Shown: positions 51,771 to 60,787 of the stretch, one piece after another
How the letters are laid out: every line of letters begins with the position of its first letter
Position numbering within the stretch: position 1 is the stretch's first letter
Source of the DNA: Clostridiaceae bacterium
GTDB taxonomy: Bacteria; Cyanobacteriota; Vampirovibrionia; Gastranaerophilales; Gastranaerophilaceae
Direction: 5' to 3'
Assembly (NCBI GenBank): GCA_022641775.1
Contig: JALCDS010000006.1
Span: 1 to 64,000 of the forward strand
DNA length: 64,000 bases
Translations under genes and position numbers: made by a program
The notes under the pieces: model-generated
Told to the model about the DNA's origin: nothing
What the model saw: only the letters and a program-made list of their open reading frames with translations
Databases searched by the model: none

Positions 51771-51883
51771 TGTCCGGTAGGGTAATTGTAAAAGCATGGC
51801 ATGTAAAGTTTAATATAATTAAATCTTTTTCATACTTCCAGCTATTCTTAATTCCAACGGGAGCGCAAGCTCCCTTTTTTTTT
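51771..51883 (+). ncRNA. Putative small RNA ending in an intrinsic terminator
   Basis: GGGAGC-GCAA-GCTCCC hairpin (51859-51874) followed by T9; TATAAA at 51759-51764 as possible -10; no credible + strand CDS upstream. Confidence 0.3.
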
Positions 51884-51975
51884 GACTATAATATTTTGGC
51901 AAAAAAATATCACTTTTTAAAAAGTGAAAAAACATATATTCCAAAATTAAGACCATATTATTTAAGTTTATAAAA

Positions 51976-52045
51976 GGCGACACCCAGATTCGAACTGGGG
52001 ATAAAAGCTTTGCAGGCTTCTGCCTTACCACTTGGCCATGTCGCC
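51976..52045 (-). tRNA. tRNA-Cys (GCA)
   Basis: GGCGACA...TGTCGCC acceptor stem, T-arm CCCCAGTTCGAATCTGGG, anticodon loop CTGCAAA on the minus strand. Confidence 0.95.
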
Positions 52046-52122
52046 ACAACGTTACTTTATAATACGTTACACATACTTTAATGTCAAGGTTATGATAGGC
52101 AAAAAAAAATTTTAGAGGTTTT

Positions 52123-53028
52123 ATGTCTTTTATGAAAATTCCTGAAGTCTCATATAATTTTATGCACAGAGTAACCTCTGTATTCAAATCAAAACCAAAA
52201 GTAACTACACAAGGTTTGCCTGATATATTATATCAGGTTTCTAATGATACATTTTGCAAAAGTCCGATAAAAACTATCGAAGATTTTTATAAAGCTCAAA
52301 AATTTGAAGTTGAAGATTATAAAAATATGACACCTGAATTGAAGAATAGAATTGCAAAATCTGTCCCTGCCGGTGTTAAGTATAGAGTCAATGAAACAAT
52401 TGGACCATCAATTGCTATAAAATCTTTTTTGGATAAAAAATACGGGGAAAATAATTACATATTTTTATCACTCGGAACGTCCCCTTCTACTGTTGCAAAA
52501 GCTCTAGAATTTATGGGGGTTGAAACTAAGTATATGCCAGGCTCAAAGTTGTCTGAATTGTATTGTCACCATCCTCATTTCTATTATAAAATAAAAGCTT
52601 ATGCAAAATATATGAATGATTTAGGAATTGAGAGAAAATTATTAAAGAGCAGACAAAAGAAACTGGTTTGTTATGATTTTACTTTTTCAGGGGAATCTTT
52701 GAGAATGTTCAAGTATATGGCATGGCATGAAGGTAAACTTTCAATATTTAATACTCGTTTTAGAAGCTTGAATGATGATTTATATAAAATTGCCAGAGAA
52801 AAAGGGCATGCAAATATGTTTGATTATTTTGTAAAAAATCATATGGGATGCTCTAATGTGCAGCATTTTTCAACTATTCCGCATATAAATTTTATGGAAT
52901 TTGATAATATTGAAAAAATAATGAAAAACCATAACTATACACGCGATGTAAAGTTTTTCAATTTCGATTTGTTTAAAGCTTTAGAAGATAAAATGGCTAA
53001 ATGTAACCAATCTCAAACTCTCCGTTAG
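52123..53028 (+). CDS. Hypothetical protein
   Basis: 301-aa ORF; YIFLSLGTSPSTVAKALEFMGVETKYMPGSKL and LVCYDFTFSGESLRMFKYM. Confidence 0.75.
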   Translation: MSFMKIPEVSYNFMHRVTSVFKSKPKVTTQGLPDILYQVSNDTFCKSPIKTIEDFYKAQKFEVEDYKNMTPELKNRIAKSVPAGVKYRVNETIGPSIAIKSFLDKKYGENNYIFLSLGTSPSTVAKALEFMGVETKYMPGSKLSELYCHHPHFYYKIKAYAKYMNDLGIERKLLKSRQKKLVCYDFTFSGESLRMFKYMAWHEGKLSIFNTRFRSLNDDLYKIAREKGHANMFDYFVKNHMGCSNVQHFSTIPHINFMEFDNIEKIMKNHNYTRDVKFFNFDLFKALEDKMAKCNQSQTLR

Positions 53029-53932
53029 CAAAATTTACTCTAACTCTTAACGTTGTATTATTATACCCGTCAGGTGGAGCGGAGAAGGTTGGAACACTCA
53101 TCAACATATAGTAAACTGCATCATTTAATGATTTGTTATCAGACATTCTTACAAATTTGCGATTCAGAAGTTTTCCGTTATCACTAACAGAAAAAGAAAC
53201 TGTACAACTTCCTGAGCCAGAAAGCCCCCCTACAACAAATTTAGAATATAATCTTCTAAGTAGAGCACTGTTATAATTTGAAGTAGCCTGATAATCAATT
53301 CTTGATGTTTCTTGGGCTTTAGGTGCTGAAACTGTTGGAGCTTTAACTACATTAGTTGTATGTGGTGTAGAAACTCTTATTATTGGTTTTGCTGTTACAG
53401 GTTTTGCTTTTGGTTTTACCTTTTTAACAGCGGTATTCTTTTTAACCGGTTTAAAGATGATTGGAGTCTGGACAACTTTTGGTTGAACATTATATGATGT
53501 TGTAGGCTTGTTGAACAGTTGGCTTACAAAAGGTGGTTCTTCAATTTGGATTGTCTTAACTTTTTGAGGTGCAGGCTGTTGAACAGGTGTCGGGGCTTTT
53601 GGCGTTACTTTTACCGGAGTATTATCCCAAAAAGTATCCAAATTCGGAATGTTTTCTACTTTTTGCAATTGCTTGTGAACTTTTTTAGTTGAAGTACTTT
53701 TTTGAGGATTCCAAGCAAAAAATATTATAAGCAATGAGAGTAAAATACACATTGAAAATATACCCCATGATATAACGTTTGATTTATCAATAGGCTTTTT
53801 TTCAATTGTAGATTTTGGCTTTTTCGCTATGGTTGGTGTGTCATCAACGATATTGAAAGTATTATTTCCACAATCACAATACTCTACTTTTGAATTAAAT
53901 TCTTTTCCACAATCTTTACAAATAAATTTCAT
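52997..53932 (-). CDS. Zinc-ribbon, TM, TonB/TolA C-terminal-like protein
   Basis: N-terminal CKDCGKEF...CDCGN, TM VISWGIFSMCILLSLLIIFFAW, Pro/Lys/Thr-rich linker, C-terminal GSGSCTVSFSVSDNGKLLNRKFVRMSDNKSLNDAVYYMLMSVPTFSAPP. Confidence 0.7.
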   Translation of the reverse strand: MKFICKDCGKEFNSKVEYCDCGNNTFNIVDDTPTIAKKPKSTIEKKPIDKSNVISWGIFSMCILLSLLIIFFAWNPQKSTSTKKVHKQLQKVENIPNLDTFWDNTPVKVTPKAPTPVQQPAPQKVKTIQIEEPPFVSQLFNKPTTSYNVQPKVVQTPIIFKPVKKNTAVKKVKPKAKPVTAKPIIRVSTPHTTNVVKAPTVSAPKAQETSRIDYQATSNYNSALLRRLYSKFVVGGLSGSGSCTVSFSVSDNGKLLNRKFVRMSDNKSLNDAVYYMLMSVPTFSAPPDGYNNTTLRVRVNFANGEFEIGYI

Positions 53933-53951
53933 AATTTTAGTCTAGCACAAA

Positions 53952-54137
53952 TTAAATTATTGGCACAATATGCTTAATAATAAGTACCATAAAAAAAATA
54001 AGTAGCATCATTATAAGTGCAGTGGATGTTTGATGCATTATATCAATTTCTTTTTGATACTTTTTGTATTTTAAAAACAGCCTGTATTCAATAAAGGTAA
54101 GACATATTAAGATTAATATTGCAATGATTTTGATCAA
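53952..54137 (-). CDS. Small two-TM membrane protein
   Basis: 61 aa, two hydrophobic helices; packed within the operon. Confidence 0.55.
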   Translation of the reverse strand: MIKIIAILILICLTFIEYRLFLKYKKYQKEIDIMHQTSTALIMMLLIFFMVLIIKHIVPII

Positions 54138-54149
54138 AAATAAATTCCT

Positions 54150-54305
54150 TTATTTTGTATTTTTTTGTACTTGAGTTTTGATAATTAATTTTTCAATAAG
54201 CATTGTAGGGTGCATTTTTGGTTTGAAATTCAATACAACAGCTGTTCCTATTACAAGTAGTATAATTAATAAAATTCCTATAATGCTAAATTTTTTCAAA
54301 TCCAT
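54150..54305 (-). CDS. Small single-TM protein (below ORF-track cutoff)
   Basis: My translation: MDLKKFSIIGILLIILLVIGTAVVLNFKPKMHPTMLIEKLIIKTQVQKNTK*; fills the gap between neighbouring operon genes. Confidence 0.5.
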   Translation of the reverse strand: MDLKKFSIIGILLIILLVIGTAVVLNFKPKMHPTMLIEKLIIKTQVQKNTK

Positions 54306-54307
54306 AG

Positions 54308-55198
54308 TTATTTTACCCTTTCATAATCTGAATAATCATTAGGTGAGGCATACCTATCAGCAGTAGACATTACAAATGAGCCTGCAACTATAGTAGAAGT
54401 TCTTCTTGTTCCTCTCGGGAAATTCAAAACTGAAGAGCGTTGAAGTCCTGCTATTGCCGGCTTTACGTATCGTTTTGAAATTGGTGTATATTCTGATGCT
54501 GTTGACCAAGTATTGATATTTGAAATGTTGCCGTATTTATCAACTATGCAAGAAAACATAAATACTGTTCCAAGCGGAGCGGCTATATTTCCTGAATTTT
54601 GCATAACTGCATTTTGAAAATTTGCTCTCCATTTGTTCCAAGCAATAATTTCTTCTTGATCTGTCATGTAAGGATTGCCGTTTTTGTGATTATTTACCTG
54701 TGGTTTTGGCTGCTCATTTTGCTGACCTGTAAGTGTTTTTACAACTGTTTTTACTTCATTATTGGTCAGATTTTTATTTGGATTTTTTTGACTTTCATTT
54801 ACAATTTCTTCAAATGTTTTTTCATGATGTGGTGTTGGCTTTGAAACTACCCTTTGAGTTGTACTTTTCGGTTGATTTACATATACAACTCTTTGTTGTT
54901 GCGCAGGTTTGTTTTGCTGAAAAATCCAATTATTTTGGTTACTTATAGCTGGTTCTGTCGGAATTGTATAAGTTTTAGGCTGTACGACATGAACTACATG
55001 TGTTGTGTTTGTCGTTGCAGGTTTCATTGTAGATACCGGTTGTTGTTCAATTTGTTTTTGAATTTCTTGAACTTCTGTAATTTTGAAATCTTGATTTTCC
55101 AGTATCACAGGTTTATGTACGTCAGGATGTGTGGCGATAGTTCCTAACGTCAATATTACAAACAATATTATGTATAAAACTTTAAAAAAAGTATTCAT
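54308..55198 (-). CDS. TonB/TolA-like protein
   Basis: N-terminal TM, Pro/Gln/Thr/Val-rich linker, C-terminal APLGTVFMFSCIVDKYGNISNINTWSTASEYTPISKRYVKPAIAGLQRSSVLNFPRGTRR. Confidence 0.65.
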   Translation of the reverse strand: MNTFFKVLYIILFVILTLGTIATHPDVHKPVILENQDFKITEVQEIQKQIEQQPVSTMKPATTNTTHVVHVVQPKTYTIPTEPAISNQNNWIFQQNKPAQQQRVVYVNQPKSTTQRVVSKPTPHHEKTFEEIVNESQKNPNKNLTNNEVKTVVKTLTGQQNEQPKPQVNNHKNGNPYMTDQEEIIAWNKWRANFQNAVMQNSGNIAAPLGTVFMFSCIVDKYGNISNINTWSTASEYTPISKRYVKPAIAGLQRSSVLNFPRGTRRTSTIVAGSFVMSTADRYASPNDYSDYERVK

Positions 55199-55200
55199 GA

Positions 55201-56814
55201 TTAATCTTTATCTAATTTTGCTATCAATTCATCACAAGAAGTTACTTCAAATCTTGTTTGACTCATCATAACTGTTTCAGCGATTAATAATGCCGTTGGA
55301 ACAAGTGCTGCTACGATACTCAAAAGAATACCGTTAAGGTCTCCACCTATTTCTGTCATAAAATAGGATACGTTCATTGAAAATTCAATCAAGATAATTG
55401 AAATAGCTATTGCAAAAGAACGTCTCTTTTCAAATTCCAAACGACGGATGCCTTCAAGTCCGTAGATTGTTACACCGTGTTGAATGTAATCAGAAAATCC
55501 GTCTTGTTTTATAACTTGTGAGCCTTGAATTTTCTTTGAAGCTGTAAATGCACTTACAAACGTAAAGAATGCAAATATAATCAAGAAAGTTGCTAATACC
55601 AAGAATACAGGGCTTATTCTTAAGCCTGAAATTCTTACCCAACCGGCAGCTTCAGGGAAACACATAGCTAAGGTGTTTGAAACACCATATGCTAAGAACG
55701 GTGCTGTTAAAATACCTACCAAAATTTCAAAACCTGATTTTATTTGTAAATTGAACATCTTGTCTTTTATATATTGGATTTTTGAATTGCTTAAACTGTT
55801 TACATACCTATCAATCCATTTTCTGTAAGCTTTTATTACACCTTCAAAATCTTCTCTGTATTCATGTTTATTTAATTCCAAATTCCATTCAGATTCGTTA
55901 CACTTAAAGTATCCGCAACTTATTGCAAGAACTGCCATAATTCCTGAGAAGAAGAATGAAATAAATATTGCAAATGTCAAAAAGTCATTCAAATTCATAT
56001 AATAAACAAGGTTTACAACATAAATTCCAAGTACAAATATAAGTGCAAATGTCAACATAAATACTTCTGCTATTTTGTTTGAACGGTTCATGTCTTTTTG
56101 GATATTACTTTGCAGGTATAAATAGACACCTTGTTTTAGTAATAAACATATTCCGTAAATTAAAACTGTGTAAATCCCCCAAACTTTTAAGTTTGTAGGA
56201 AGATGAAGATAATTTGCTGATTCTTGAATTGATAAACCCATAAGGTAGTTTGAAACACCAAATGCGCAAACCATTGCACTAAATAGCATTGCTATATGTA
56301 AAAATATCTTTGTTCTTCCGTTTGAGGTTAATTTAGATTTTAAATCGGAGATTGTAAACCCAACTTCTTTGATAATACTTACACGAGCAGCTTCAATATC
56401 TTCTTTTTGTTTTTCAAGTTTAACTTTTGTTGAAGCATTTACTTCATTGCCGTAAAGACCTTTGATATCTGCTTCTGTAAAGTCTTCTTGCGCGATTGAA
56501 GTTACCGTCTTTGAATGTGAAAAATCTTCTTTTACCAGTCTCACACCGATAAATTCATCAGTATCAGCAATCATAATTTTGCAAACATCACTAATTTCGA
56601 TTTTTTTAATCGGTTTGCCTCTAAATAAAACTTTCGGAGATTGGAAGTTATTTATAATAGTACATTTTTGAGTGTCCGGATTGTATTGAACCGAAATCAA
56701 AAGATCAAAATTGATATTCAGTTTAACGTCGCAATTCGGGTTAGAACCTATGTTAATTACATCTGTACCTGCAAATGTTTTTTCTTCAGTAGATGTTGAA
56801 ATTATAACTGCCAT
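55201..56814 (-). CDS. Polytopic membrane protein with N-terminal FHA-like domain
   Basis: INIGSNPNCDVKLN...KVLFRGKPIKKIEISDVCKIMIADTDEFIGVRL followed by multiple TM helices. Confidence 0.65.
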   Translation of the reverse strand: MAVIISTSTEEKTFAGTDVINIGSNPNCDVKLNINFDLLISVQYNPDTQKCTIINNFQSPKVLFRGKPIKKIEISDVCKIMIADTDEFIGVRLVKEDFSHSKTVTSIAQEDFTEADIKGLYGNEVNASTKVKLEKQKEDIEAARVSIIKEVGFTISDLKSKLTSNGRTKIFLHIAMLFSAMVCAFGVSNYLMGLSIQESANYLHLPTNLKVWGIYTVLIYGICLLLKQGVYLYLQSNIQKDMNRSNKIAEVFMLTFALIFVLGIYVVNLVYYMNLNDFLTFAIFISFFFSGIMAVLAISCGYFKCNESEWNLELNKHEYREDFEGVIKAYRKWIDRYVNSLSNSKIQYIKDKMFNLQIKSGFEILVGILTAPFLAYGVSNTLAMCFPEAAGWVRISGLRISPVFLVLATFLIIFAFFTFVSAFTASKKIQGSQVIKQDGFSDYIQHGVTIYGLEGIRRLEFEKRRSFAIAISIILIEFSMNVSYFMTEIGGDLNGILLSIVAALVPTALLIAETVMMSQTRFEVTSCDELIAKLDKD

Positions 56815-56827
56815 TTTTTACTCCTCA

Positions 56828-57502
56828 TTATCTTCCAAGAACATTTATGAATGTTCTTATAGCTTTATCAGTACTTTCTTTTGTGGCAACAATAAGTTTT
56901 GTTTCGCCGAGAACAGGTGTCAACTTATCTTTAACCAAATCCAATTTTGAAGGATGTGCATCCAAAAACATCATTGTAAGTTCGGGAGCATATGTTTTAA
57001 CATGTGCTACATTTTTTGGTAATGTAGACCAGTTTAGTTGTTTGGTGACATCACCTTCATTTGCCAAATCTCCGATAACAACGATTGCCGGATTGTAGCC
57101 TGCTTGCTTCATCGACAGAGCATATTTGAATGCTTTTCTCATTCCGATTCCGTAGGCTGTGCCATAATCTTTTGCATTGTATTGAGTGAAAGCATTCATT
57201 GCTTTTGTTATTTCACTTCCATTCATTGGAGAACCTTCATAAATCAAATAAGCATCTTCAGATACGTTGAATATTTTTATTTTATCTTCAGGATCAAGTA
57301 AATTACAAATTTGTCTCAAAATTTTCTTTTGTTCAGGCAAATTCTTTTGGTTTGAAGCTGATGAATCAACTACAAACATAACGGCTTCAGGATGGAAGTC
57401 ATCAACTTTAATCTTTCTGGCTGCACTCCATACCAATTTCCCAATGATTGACATTGCAAGAATTAGTATTCCGATTGTTATTATTCTTTTATTCAATTTC
57501 AT
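56828..57502 (-). CDS. Membrane-anchored VWA-domain protein
   Basis: N-terminal TM RIITIGILILAMSIIGKLVWSA; VMFVVDSSASNQKN (DxSxS MIDAS); AIVVIGDLANEGD. Confidence 0.8.
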   Translation of the reverse strand: MKLNKRIITIGILILAMSIIGKLVWSAARKIKVDDFHPEAVMFVVDSSASNQKNLPEQKKILRQICNLLDPEDKIKIFNVSEDAYLIYEGSPMNGSEITKAMNAFTQYNAKDYGTAYGIGMRKAFKYALSMKQAGYNPAIVVIGDLANEGDVTKQLNWSTLPKNVAHVKTYAPELTMMFLDAHPSKLDLVKDKLTPVLGETKLIVATKESTDKAIRTFINVLGR

Positions 57503-57552
57503 AATTTCTATCCTTTATTATGTTTAAAATATATCATATTAAAAATTTCTTA

Positions 57553-58560
57553 TCAATTATATGGAGAAATATTAATAGGTTGAGTGAGTTTTAATTGAAT
57601 TTTTGTGCCGTCAGGAATTTTTACGTCATCCCCTCTGGTCATTGCTCCGTGCGCTCCACCGGCTACGGTTCCGATTCCTCCGCCAATTGCAATTGCACGT
57701 ATAAAATCTTCTCCACCGGCACCTCCGGTTAGTAAAAATCCTAACATTCCTCCCAAAATCCCCATTCCTGTTCCGATTAATACATCACGGGTCATATTTT
57801 TGGCACGAGTGCTTTTTGCGGTTACAACAATTGTTTCTGTTGAAATTTTAAACGGAGAGCCGTTTGTCGGTTCAATCTCATCAAATTGTATCGCCATAGA
57901 GCCTGAACCATAGGCATATCCTGCGGATTTTGAATCCTGAACGCTGCCTGATACCATGCTGCCTGCAGGTGCAACTACTCTGCCGTTATAGACAAAATCT
58001 TGCGGCAACGTTACGGTAAGTCTGTCACTTTTGTCAAGGCTTCCGGAACTTATTCCCGATTCAAATACAACATCAAAAGTTGTTCCTGCCGGAACATATA
58101 CAACAGAGCCTTGTAACGTTTTGTTTGTTGGTGAAGATGTTGTAGATGTGTTGGTTTCATCAACATTATTATTATCATTATTATTATATTCTTGATAGTT
58201 AGAATTGTCATTTTGGGAATTGTTATCTTGATAATTATCCGAGTTGTCATTATTTTGATAATTGTTAGTATCTTCATTATCTGAATTGTTTTCATCGCTC
58301 GGATTTACATAATTATCCTCGTCAACATAGACTGGTGGTTGTGTTTTGGTCTGAGAAGAGTTTTTGTTTTTAGGCTTTTCAACCGAATAATCATCGTTTT
58401 TTGAAGTCGGATTATATGTGTTTTGATTATCAAATTGGCGTTGCGCTTCATCTGAAAAATCATATTTGGAATAGTCAAAAACCTCAGCAGATACAGGTAG
58501 TAATGTTATATTTACTGCCAATACTAATGCTAATAAAACTTTTCCATACTTATTCATCAT
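57553..58560 (-). CDS. Secreted protein with Asn/Asp-rich linker and glycine-zipper segment
   Basis: Signal peptide, NSDNEDTNNYQNNDNSDNYQDNNSQNDN... low-complexity region, GTTFDVVFESGISSGSLDKSDRLTVTLPQDFVYNGRVVAPAGS, GTGMGILGGMLGFLLTGGAGG. Confidence 0.75.
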   Translation of the reverse strand: MMNKYGKVLLALVLAVNITLLPVSAEVFDYSKYDFSDEAQRQFDNQNTYNPTSKNDDYSVEKPKNKNSSQTKTQPPVYVDEDNYVNPSDENNSDNEDTNNYQNNDNSDNYQDNNSQNDNSNYQEYNNNDNNNVDETNTSTTSSPTNKTLQGSVVYVPAGTTFDVVFESGISSGSLDKSDRLTVTLPQDFVYNGRVVAPAGSMVSGSVQDSKSAGYAYGSGSMAIQFDEIEPTNGSPFKISTETIVVTAKSTRAKNMTRDVLIGTGMGILGGMLGFLLTGGAGGEDFIRAIAIGGGIGTVAGGAHGAMTRGDDVKIPDGTKIQLKLTQPINISPYN

Positions 58561-58654
58561 AAAATCTCACGTTTAACTAGATTATAATTTATTATTAATT
58601 ATATTGCAATATTAGATTAAAATTGCTAAAATAATAAAAGCAAGAGGAGACGTT

Positions 58655-59263
58655 ATGTTAAATAATATATTTGAAGTTTTATTTGTAATTTTGGGCGCAT
58701 ATTTAATTGGTTCTATACCTACCGGATACATTGTAGTGAAGCTATTTACAGGCAAAGATATAAGGCAAATAGGTTCCGGTTCGACAGGGGCTACAAATGT
58801 AAAGCGTGTAATGGGAAAAACATGGTTTTTTATTGTTTTGCTTTTAGATGCATTTAAAGGTGCGCTACCTGTAATTTTAGCCAAAATGTTTACGATAGGG
58901 TTGACAAGTATAGGTATTATGCCTGTAGTAGCTGCGGTTGCTGTAATTGTTGGACATAGTAAATCTATTTTCTTAAACTTTACCGGCGGAAAGTCTGTTG
59001 CATCAAGCATTGGTACAATTATTGCATTGAATTGGCAAGTAGGATTGATATTGGCAGGAATTTGGGCAGCAGTAACATTTGTATCAAGATATGTTTCAGT
59101 AGGTTCTATTGTTGCTCTTTGGCTTGCTCCTTTTGTAATGTTAATTTTTAAACAACCTATTGCTTACGCTTGGTATTGTACAATTGGCGCGATTTATATT
59201 ACTTACCTTCACAGAGGCAATATTAAAAGATTGCTTAAAGGTGATGAAAGTAAAGTAAGATAA
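58655..59263 (+). CDS. plsY: Acyl-phosphate glycerol-3-phosphate acyltransferase
   Basis: LIGSIPTGYIVVKLFTGKDIRQIGSGSTGATNVKRVMGK, FLNFTGGKSVASSIGT. Confidence 0.97.
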   Translation: MLNNIFEVLFVILGAYLIGSIPTGYIVVKLFTGKDIRQIGSGSTGATNVKRVMGKTWFFIVLLLDAFKGALPVILAKMFTIGLTSIGIMPVVAAVAVIVGHSKSIFLNFTGGKSVASSIGTIIALNWQVGLILAGIWAAVTFVSRYVSVGSIVALWLAPFVMLIFKQPIAYAWYCTIGAIYITYLHRGNIKRLLKGDESKVR

Positions 59264-59266
59264 GTT

Positions 59267-59941
59267 ATGCAAATTATAAAATTAAACGATGATTATGGTT
59301 CTAAAATAATTTTAATGTTCGTAAGTTTTGTTACAATCATCCTACTTCCGTGTATATGGAGTTTGTACGATGGACAGCTTATTAATTCATATGTACTTTT
59401 TCTTTTTGGCTCAGTTTTTGTGTGTGGAATTATTTTGTTATGGTCCATATTTGTTTCGGGTTACGAATATCCTTGTGAAATGAGAATTGATGATTCATCA
59501 TTAAAAATTGTTTACAAACGTAAGCATAAAATTTCACAAATTAAAGAACTTGATTTAGCCGAAATTAAAAAAATAAAATTTGATATAAATGCAAAAGAAC
59601 AGGTGGTTAACTATGAGTTACATTTCCTTTGTAAAAATCCCAAAAAATCTATTGATATAGAGTTTGGAATTCATAAATTATTATTTTTTGTAGACCAATA
59701 TAGTCTTTTTTATCAAATGTGTGAACTAAAAGAAATTTTGCCAAACTTAACATGTAATGTTTCAAGTATAGATTTAGCAGAAATGATAGATTTAGAAACA
59801 TATTTTAAAGATGGAATCCATACCAAAAACTATTCGGAAAATAATAATAAATTCAACATAATCAAACCATATATTTCCCCTGTTATTCTAATCATTTTGG
59901 GAATTATTGCATTGTTTGTTGCATATAATTTTGGGAAATAA
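59267..59941 (+). CDS. Hypothetical membrane protein
   Basis: 224-aa ORF with two N-terminal and one C-terminal TM segments, 3 nt after plsY. Confidence 0.7.
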   Translation: MQIIKLNDDYGSKIILMFVSFVTIILLPCIWSLYDGQLINSYVLFLFGSVFVCGIILLWSIFVSGYEYPCEMRIDDSSLKIVYKRKHKISQIKELDLAEIKKIKFDINAKEQVVNYELHFLCKNPKKSIDIEFGIHKLLFFVDQYSLFYQMCELKEILPNLTCNVSSIDLAEMIDLETYFKDGIHTKNYSENNNKFNIIKPYISPVILIILGIIALFVAYNFGK

Positions 59942-60031
59942 AACTATTAGAGTTTGCTGTTTGCAATTTTATTGTTGTAAAAGTCTCGAAATCTTTCTTT
60001 ATAACTGATTTTGGCTTCTTCCATATATACT

Positions 60032-60787
60032 CTACTGTATAAAGGCTTCATACAAAACAACTGCGGCAGAAATACTTAAATTTAATGATTCTACATTTTC
60101 TTTCATTTCTATTTTTACAGAAGTTGTTGCAAAATCAATCAGTTCTTTACTCAAACCATCAGCTTCAGATCCAAACATTACAAGACTCGGTAATTTGATT
60201 TTGAAATCTTTTAACATTGTAGTTGCTTTTGGTAATGTTGCTACTCTTTCATAGTCTTTAAACATTTCTTTCAGTTCATTAATTTCAGAAATGGAAACAG
60301 TAGGAACTTTCCACAAGTTACCTACTGCAGAGCGCACACATTTTGGGTTATACAAATCTACGGTTTCTTTTCCGTATAAGACGATTGCATCGGCATTGAA
60401 GGCTGCTGCTGTTCTCATAATTGTACCTAGATTACCGGTATCTTTGATATTTTCCAACAGAACTACACGTTTTGTCCCTTTAAGAATCGATTTGTCAAAG
60501 TGTTTTTGAATTCCGACGGCAACTGCATCAGGCGCAGATTCAGTCGTTGAAATCTTTTTTAAAATCGGTTCTGTTACCAAAATGATTTTATCTTTCAAAA
60601 ATTCATAGCGAGAGATATGTTCTTTGAGCACAAAAACATGCTCTATCTCTATATTGAAATCATAAGCTTCTTTTATGACCTTGAAACCTTCCAACAAAAA
60701 TTTATTTTCTGAATTCCTGAACTTTTTTTGCTGTAATTTGGCAGTATCCTTTACCAGTTCATTATTAACGCTTGTGATTTCTATCAT
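60032..60787 (-). CDS. TrmH/SpoU family RNA methyltransferase
   Basis: LLEGFKVIKEA, LENIKDTGNLGTIMRTAAAF, VMFGSEADGLS, ENVESLNLSISAAVVLYEA. Confidence 0.94.
   Translation of the reverse strand: MIEITSVNNELVKDTAKLQQKKFRNSENKFLLEGFKVIKEAYDFNIEIEHVFVLKEHISRYEFLKDKIILVTEPILKKISTTESAPDAVAVGIQKHFDKSILKGTKRVVLLENIKDTGNLGTIMRTAAAFNADAIVLYGKETVDLYNPKCVRSAVGNLWKVPTVSISEINELKEMFKDYERVATLPKATTMLKDFKIKLPSLVMFGSEADGLSKELIDFATTSVKIEMKENVESLNLSISAAVVLYEAFIQ

Noticed and set aside
51770-52187. Short ORFs 51770..51973 (+) and 51819..52187 (-)
   Set aside because: They read through the intrinsic terminator and/or the tRNA-Cys gene.
57605-57913. 102-aa Pro-rich + strand ORF
   Set aside because: Antisense to the glycine-zipper gene; Pro-richness mirrors Gly codons on the other strand.
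58050-58295. 81-aa Ile/Thr/Met-rich ORF
   Set aside because: Alternative frame of the Asn/Asp-rich repeat region of the 57553-58560 gene.
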